NCBI RefSeq assembly: GCF_000315915.1
Contig: NC_020186.1
Location: forward strand, 682,001-746,000
Direction of reading: 5' to 3'
Origin: Henningerozyma blattae CBS 6284
Taxonomy: Eukaryota > Ascomycota > Saccharomycetes > Saccharomycetales > Saccharomycetaceae
Length of the DNA: 64,000 bases
Shown here: positions 61,165 through 64,000 of the stretch, piece by piece
How the letters are laid out: each line of letters starts with the position of its first letter
Position numbering within the stretch: the first letter of the stretch is position 1
The notes under the pieces: model-generated
What the model saw: the letters and a program-made list of their open reading frames with translations, nothing else
What the model was told of the DNA's origin: nothing
The model's database searches: none
Translations under genes and position numbers: made by a program

Positions 61165-64000
61165 TTAATGGACTTCGGCTTCCGATAGATGATGCATATC
61201 ATTATTATTACCATTATGGCTATTCATATCATGAGACTTGGCATATTTCTCCATATATAAAGTGTGATTTACTAAATGCAAATATGCATACATGAAATTA
61301 CTTAGTAACACTTGTTGGCGTAAAGTTCTTTTAGGTTCACTTAATTTCAAATGACTTAAACGATAAATTGCTCTTTCTACACTAATTGGTAGTCTATAAT
61401 CAAACATAATTACAGTAGAGTTCGTTAGCAATGGTAATGGGAAACCAAATGCACTGTCAGTGAAGATCATGGTACCATTAGGTTTATCTAGTCTTTTCAC
61501 ATCAGAGAAAGATAGTTTATGAGGTATATCAGTAGGTTGATGCTCTATTACATTTTTATTTGGATTAGGTCCCGAGTTTGTATGAATAGCAGATCTTCCC
61601 TTATTATTATTTTGTGTTATATTATCTTTTTGATTATTGGAGTTATTTGAAAAATTTGAAGTTAAAGAATTCAAGTTTTCTTGAGAAGTATATGTAGTAG
61701 TATTATCAGGAACGGTATCATAATATTGCTGATTATGTTGATAATTATTATTTAATTGAATCTGTTGATGTTGAATTTGTTGGCTTTGTTTAACTTGATA
61801 GTTTAAGGATTCTTGAGGTTTTTGCTTTAATGGAACGGGGCGAGTATCAGATTTAACATCATATTTACGAGTTTGTTTTCTGGAGCTGGTAACGTTTAAA
61901 GCAGGACGCAATGATGTAACTGTCTTCTTTTGTTGAATTTGATTTTGAATATCAAATCCATCTGATGAAGACATGAAATCAACCGGAGATGTACTTTTAA
62001 CTGCTAAAATATCCCGATCTTCATCATTGTTTTCATCAGCAGTCTCATCAATTGTCTTAGTAGAACTAACAATGTTAAGATTTAATCCTTTGTTTATTCT
62101 AAATTTATGAATTGATGACTTTTTAGCGGATTTCTTTTCATCGCTAGAAGAATCTTGATGAGCCTTATTTGCAGCTTTTCTTTTAAATAAATTAGAAAAT
62201 TTCAAATCGAACATTTGCCTCTTTTGCTGCGAAGCTTGATGAGTTTCATCTGTTGTTTTTTCCTCGTGTTCAAAAAATGAATTTTCTGATCCTTGTTCAT
62301 TTTGGGTATTTTGACTGGTATGACTATTTTGACTAGTATGACTATTTTGACTGTTCAAAGACTGTGTAGAATTAGAAGCATTAATATTCATCTTATGAGA
62401 ATATGGGAGGTAACTTGAATTTTTATCTTCCTTAGGCTTAACGGCTGTGACTTGTATTGGATATTTCTTAGGTGATTTATTTTCCTTAGTAATTGAAATA
62501 GTAGGTGATGTTTTTTCAGCAGAATGTAGTTGTTTGGGAGATGAACCTTCTAAGTTAGAAGAATATTCTTCTTGGTTACTAACCCAAGACCAACCATGCC
62601 TTTTATGCTTATGCCTACGAGATTGTAATTTTGAATCTATATTAGAAATAGTTGATTTAAGAGTTGAAATATTAGAGTTGCTAATTGCATTGGTATTCAA
62701 CCCTGCAATGGAATTATCCGGAACTGTAACTATAGTTTCAGGAGATGGTGAAGATGAAATATTAATACTTTCTTGGGAGCCAGAAGAATGTGAAAAATCT
62801 GTTTCTACTTCTTTATGTGTTGTTTCTTCGTTATCTTTTGATTTCAAATATTTTAGTATTTCTTCATCATCCGAGCTTGGCTGTCTATAATGGTTATAAA
62901 TGTCTTGAATATCTATAGGAGATGTATCAATAATGTCTGGTTCAATGTGTTCTTTTGAAGGAGTTTTGTTTTTGATTTCTTCCTTTTGAACTTCTAATTG
63001 ATCTTTCTTTTGATCGTTGTTATGAATATTTTTACTATAATTGTGAGTATGTTTATGTGTATGCGTATGGTTGTTGTTATTACTATTGCTATGCTGATTT
63101 TTTTGATTTTGGCTTTGAATATTTGATGATAAATTCTCTTGTGAATTATTATTGTTATGAATATGATCTTGTTTTGTCGATAATTGGTTTGAATAATATG
63201 CAGGTGAACTTACTTGCCTTAACTTGTTATCATTTTTCTTTTCAGTTAGGTGTGAAGTAGTGCTAGATGAACGAACCCTATAAGTATTGAATTTTTTACG
63301 TCTTAAAGAAGAACGAACGGGAACATTAACATTTTTTGTTAATAAAATATGTGAAGCAAATTCTCCGTCGACTTCATTTAAATCTGGGATTTGTTTTAAA
63401 GTAGATTTATCTTCAATAGAAGTATTAATATCATTAGCATCATTATTGTCATCCGAAGTAGAAGCTTCATCATCTTCCTCAAGAAGTTCTCTGTTTATAT
63501 ATTTACCAGTAATACTTAATGATCTTGCTAAAGTAGCTGCATTGGTTTCGGTTAGACCGGCACTATTGGATATTTTTGATAGTTCTTCCTTAATATCATT
63601 TAATGAAAATGTAGAGTCTGCTGAAGGTGAATTACCATGTGAAGCCTTTAAATTATTCATTTCATTGTCGGAAGTGTTACGTGAATTGTTAGAGGTATTG
63701 GCTTCACGGCTTCTGTTGTAATCACTATCATCATCTGTGAAGTCTGTATAAGATTTTCTTAGAGTGGAAGGTTTTCGTACTAGAGAATTATTTTTACGTC
63801 TTGAATTCAAATATGATTTATTTCTTTGTAGTTCCTCTTGAGTGTCTAAATCTGAGTTGGAATCTTGAACCAATCCATTGTTTAACAATGAATCTTGATT
63901 GATATTTTTAGGTTTGGCATTCGGATGCTGACTAGCAGGAACCCATAACAGATTTTTAGAAATGGGAACATTTTCATTATCAATATCATCATCCAAAGTT
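61165..64000 (-). CDS. ZDS2: Zds1/Zds2 protein, 5' end outside window
   Basis: Zds1 and Zds2 bind PP2A-Cdc55 and control mitotic entry and exit, polarity and silencing. 943 codons plus one more at the edge are present. The frame enters from beyond 64000 and the first residue here is not a start. Near the edge is the conserved NLLWVPASQHPNAKP. A long Ser/Asn/Gln-rich, His-Thr repeat-bearing middle follows. The C-terminal Zds domain (~815-915; LSFSDVKRLDKPNGTMIFTD, FGFPLPLLTNSTVIMFDYRLP) is intact. ZDS1 (YMR273C) and ZDS2 (YML109W) are ohnologs. YML108W next door favours ZDS2, but in an interleaved region this is not decisive. Confidence 0.93.
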   Translation of the reverse strand, partial: TLDDDIDNENVPISKNLLWVPASQHPNAKPKNINQDSLLNNGLVQDSNSDLDTQEELQRNKSYLNSRRKNNSLVRKPSTLRKSYTDFTDDDSDYNRSREANTSNNSRNTSDNEMNNLKASHGNSPSADSTFSLNDIKEELSKISNSAGLTETNAATLARSLSITGKYINRELLEEDDEASTSDDNNDANDINTSIEDKSTLKQIPDLNEVDGEFASHILLTKNVNVPVRSSLRRKKFNTYRVRSSSTTSHLTEKKNDNKLRQVSSPAYYSNQLSTKQDHIHNNNNSQENLSSNIQSQNQKNQHSNSNNNNHTHTHKHTHNYSKNIHNNDQKKDQLEVQKEEIKNKTPSKEHIEPDIIDTSPIDIQDIYNHYRQPSSDDEEILKYLKSKDNEETTHKEVETDFSHSSGSQESINISSSPSPETIVTVPDNSIAGLNTNAISNSNISTLKSTISNIDSKLQSRRHKHKRHGWSWVSNQEEYSSNLEGSSPKQLHSAEKTSPTISITKENKSPKKYPIQVTAVKPKEDKNSSYLPYSHKMNINASNSTQSLNSQNSHTSQNSHTSQNTQNEQGSENSFFEHEEKTTDETHQASQQKRQMFDLKFSNLFKRKAANKAHQDSSSDEKKSAKKSSIHKFRINKGLNLNIVSSTKTIDETADENNDEDRDILAVKSTSPVDFMSSSDGFDIQNQIQQKKTVTSLRPALNVTSSRKQTRKYDVKSDTRPVPLKQKPQESLNYQVKQSQQIQHQQIQLNNNYQHNQQYYDTVPDNTTTYTSQENLNSLTSNFSNNSNNQKDNITQNNNKGRSAIHTNSGPNPNKNVIEHQPTDIPHKLSFSDVKRLDKPNGTMIFTDSAFGFPLPLLTNSTVIMFDYRLPISVERAIYRLSHLKLSEPKRTLRQQVLLSNFMYAYLHLVNHTLYMEKYAKSHDMNSHNGNNNDMHHLSEAEVH

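Overview
This is nuclear chromosomal DNA of a budding yeast of the family Saccharomycetaceae. The evidence is long intron-poor ORFs, AT-rich spacers, a Ty3/gypsy-type relic, a paired tRNA-Arg/tRNA-Asp gene, and some two dozen proteins that read as clear relatives of Saccharomyces cerevisiae genes. Most coding sequence is strongly AT-rich (10 G+C in the 60 bases 7801-7860). That fits genera such as Tetrapisispora, Vanderwaltozyma, Kazachstania or Naumovozyma, but the sequence alone does not settle the species.

Layout. (1) 1-10024: the 3' part of an alpha-tubulin gene, ALO1, an AIM33/PGA3 reductase and UFO1, in the order of S. cerevisiae YML085C-YML088W, then RIB1. (2) 10025-17337: an accessory block with a 16-bp minisatellite, a decayed Ty3/gypsy element (minus strand), the tRNA-Arg(TCT)-tRNA-Asp(GTC) pair, and an unrecognised membrane-protein gene broken by one frameshift. 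(3) 17338-21948: YHI9, a YHR112C-like PLP enzyme and an ILT1/YDR090C-like PQ-loop protein. Their S. cerevisiae relatives lie on other chromosomes, so this block is a mosaic of breakpoints. (4) 22501-64000: TRM732, TPS3/TSL1, a TatD-like hydrolase, an orphan secreted ORF, CUE1/CUE4, YMR265C, RSN1, NUP188, PRP24, TMA23, MDM1, RRN9, SEC65, URA5/URA10, PML39, YML108W and the start-less part of ZDS1/ZDS2. This part interleaves genes of two S. cerevisiae chromosome XIII segments (YMR259-273 and YML100-109) that are sisters from the whole-genome duplication. Several expected neighbours (TIF11, SAP30, PPA2, CAC2, SCS7) are absent, and unusually long empty spacers stand where some of them would be.

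The genes are mostly housekeeping: antioxidant and riboflavin synthesis, trehalose synthesis, pyrimidine synthesis, tRNA modification, splicing, Pol I transcription, nuclear pore, SRP targeting and ER-associated degradation. They form no operon-like system. The more unusual signals are these: two genes each broken by one missing A in a poly-A run; a CUE1-type protein without the usual Ubc7-binding tail; an orphan Pol III B box beside three TTAGGG-type sites; a GC-rich hairpin that resembles an H/ACA RNA; and a PAC/RRPE ribosome-biogenesis signature upstream of the poorly understood YML108W gene.
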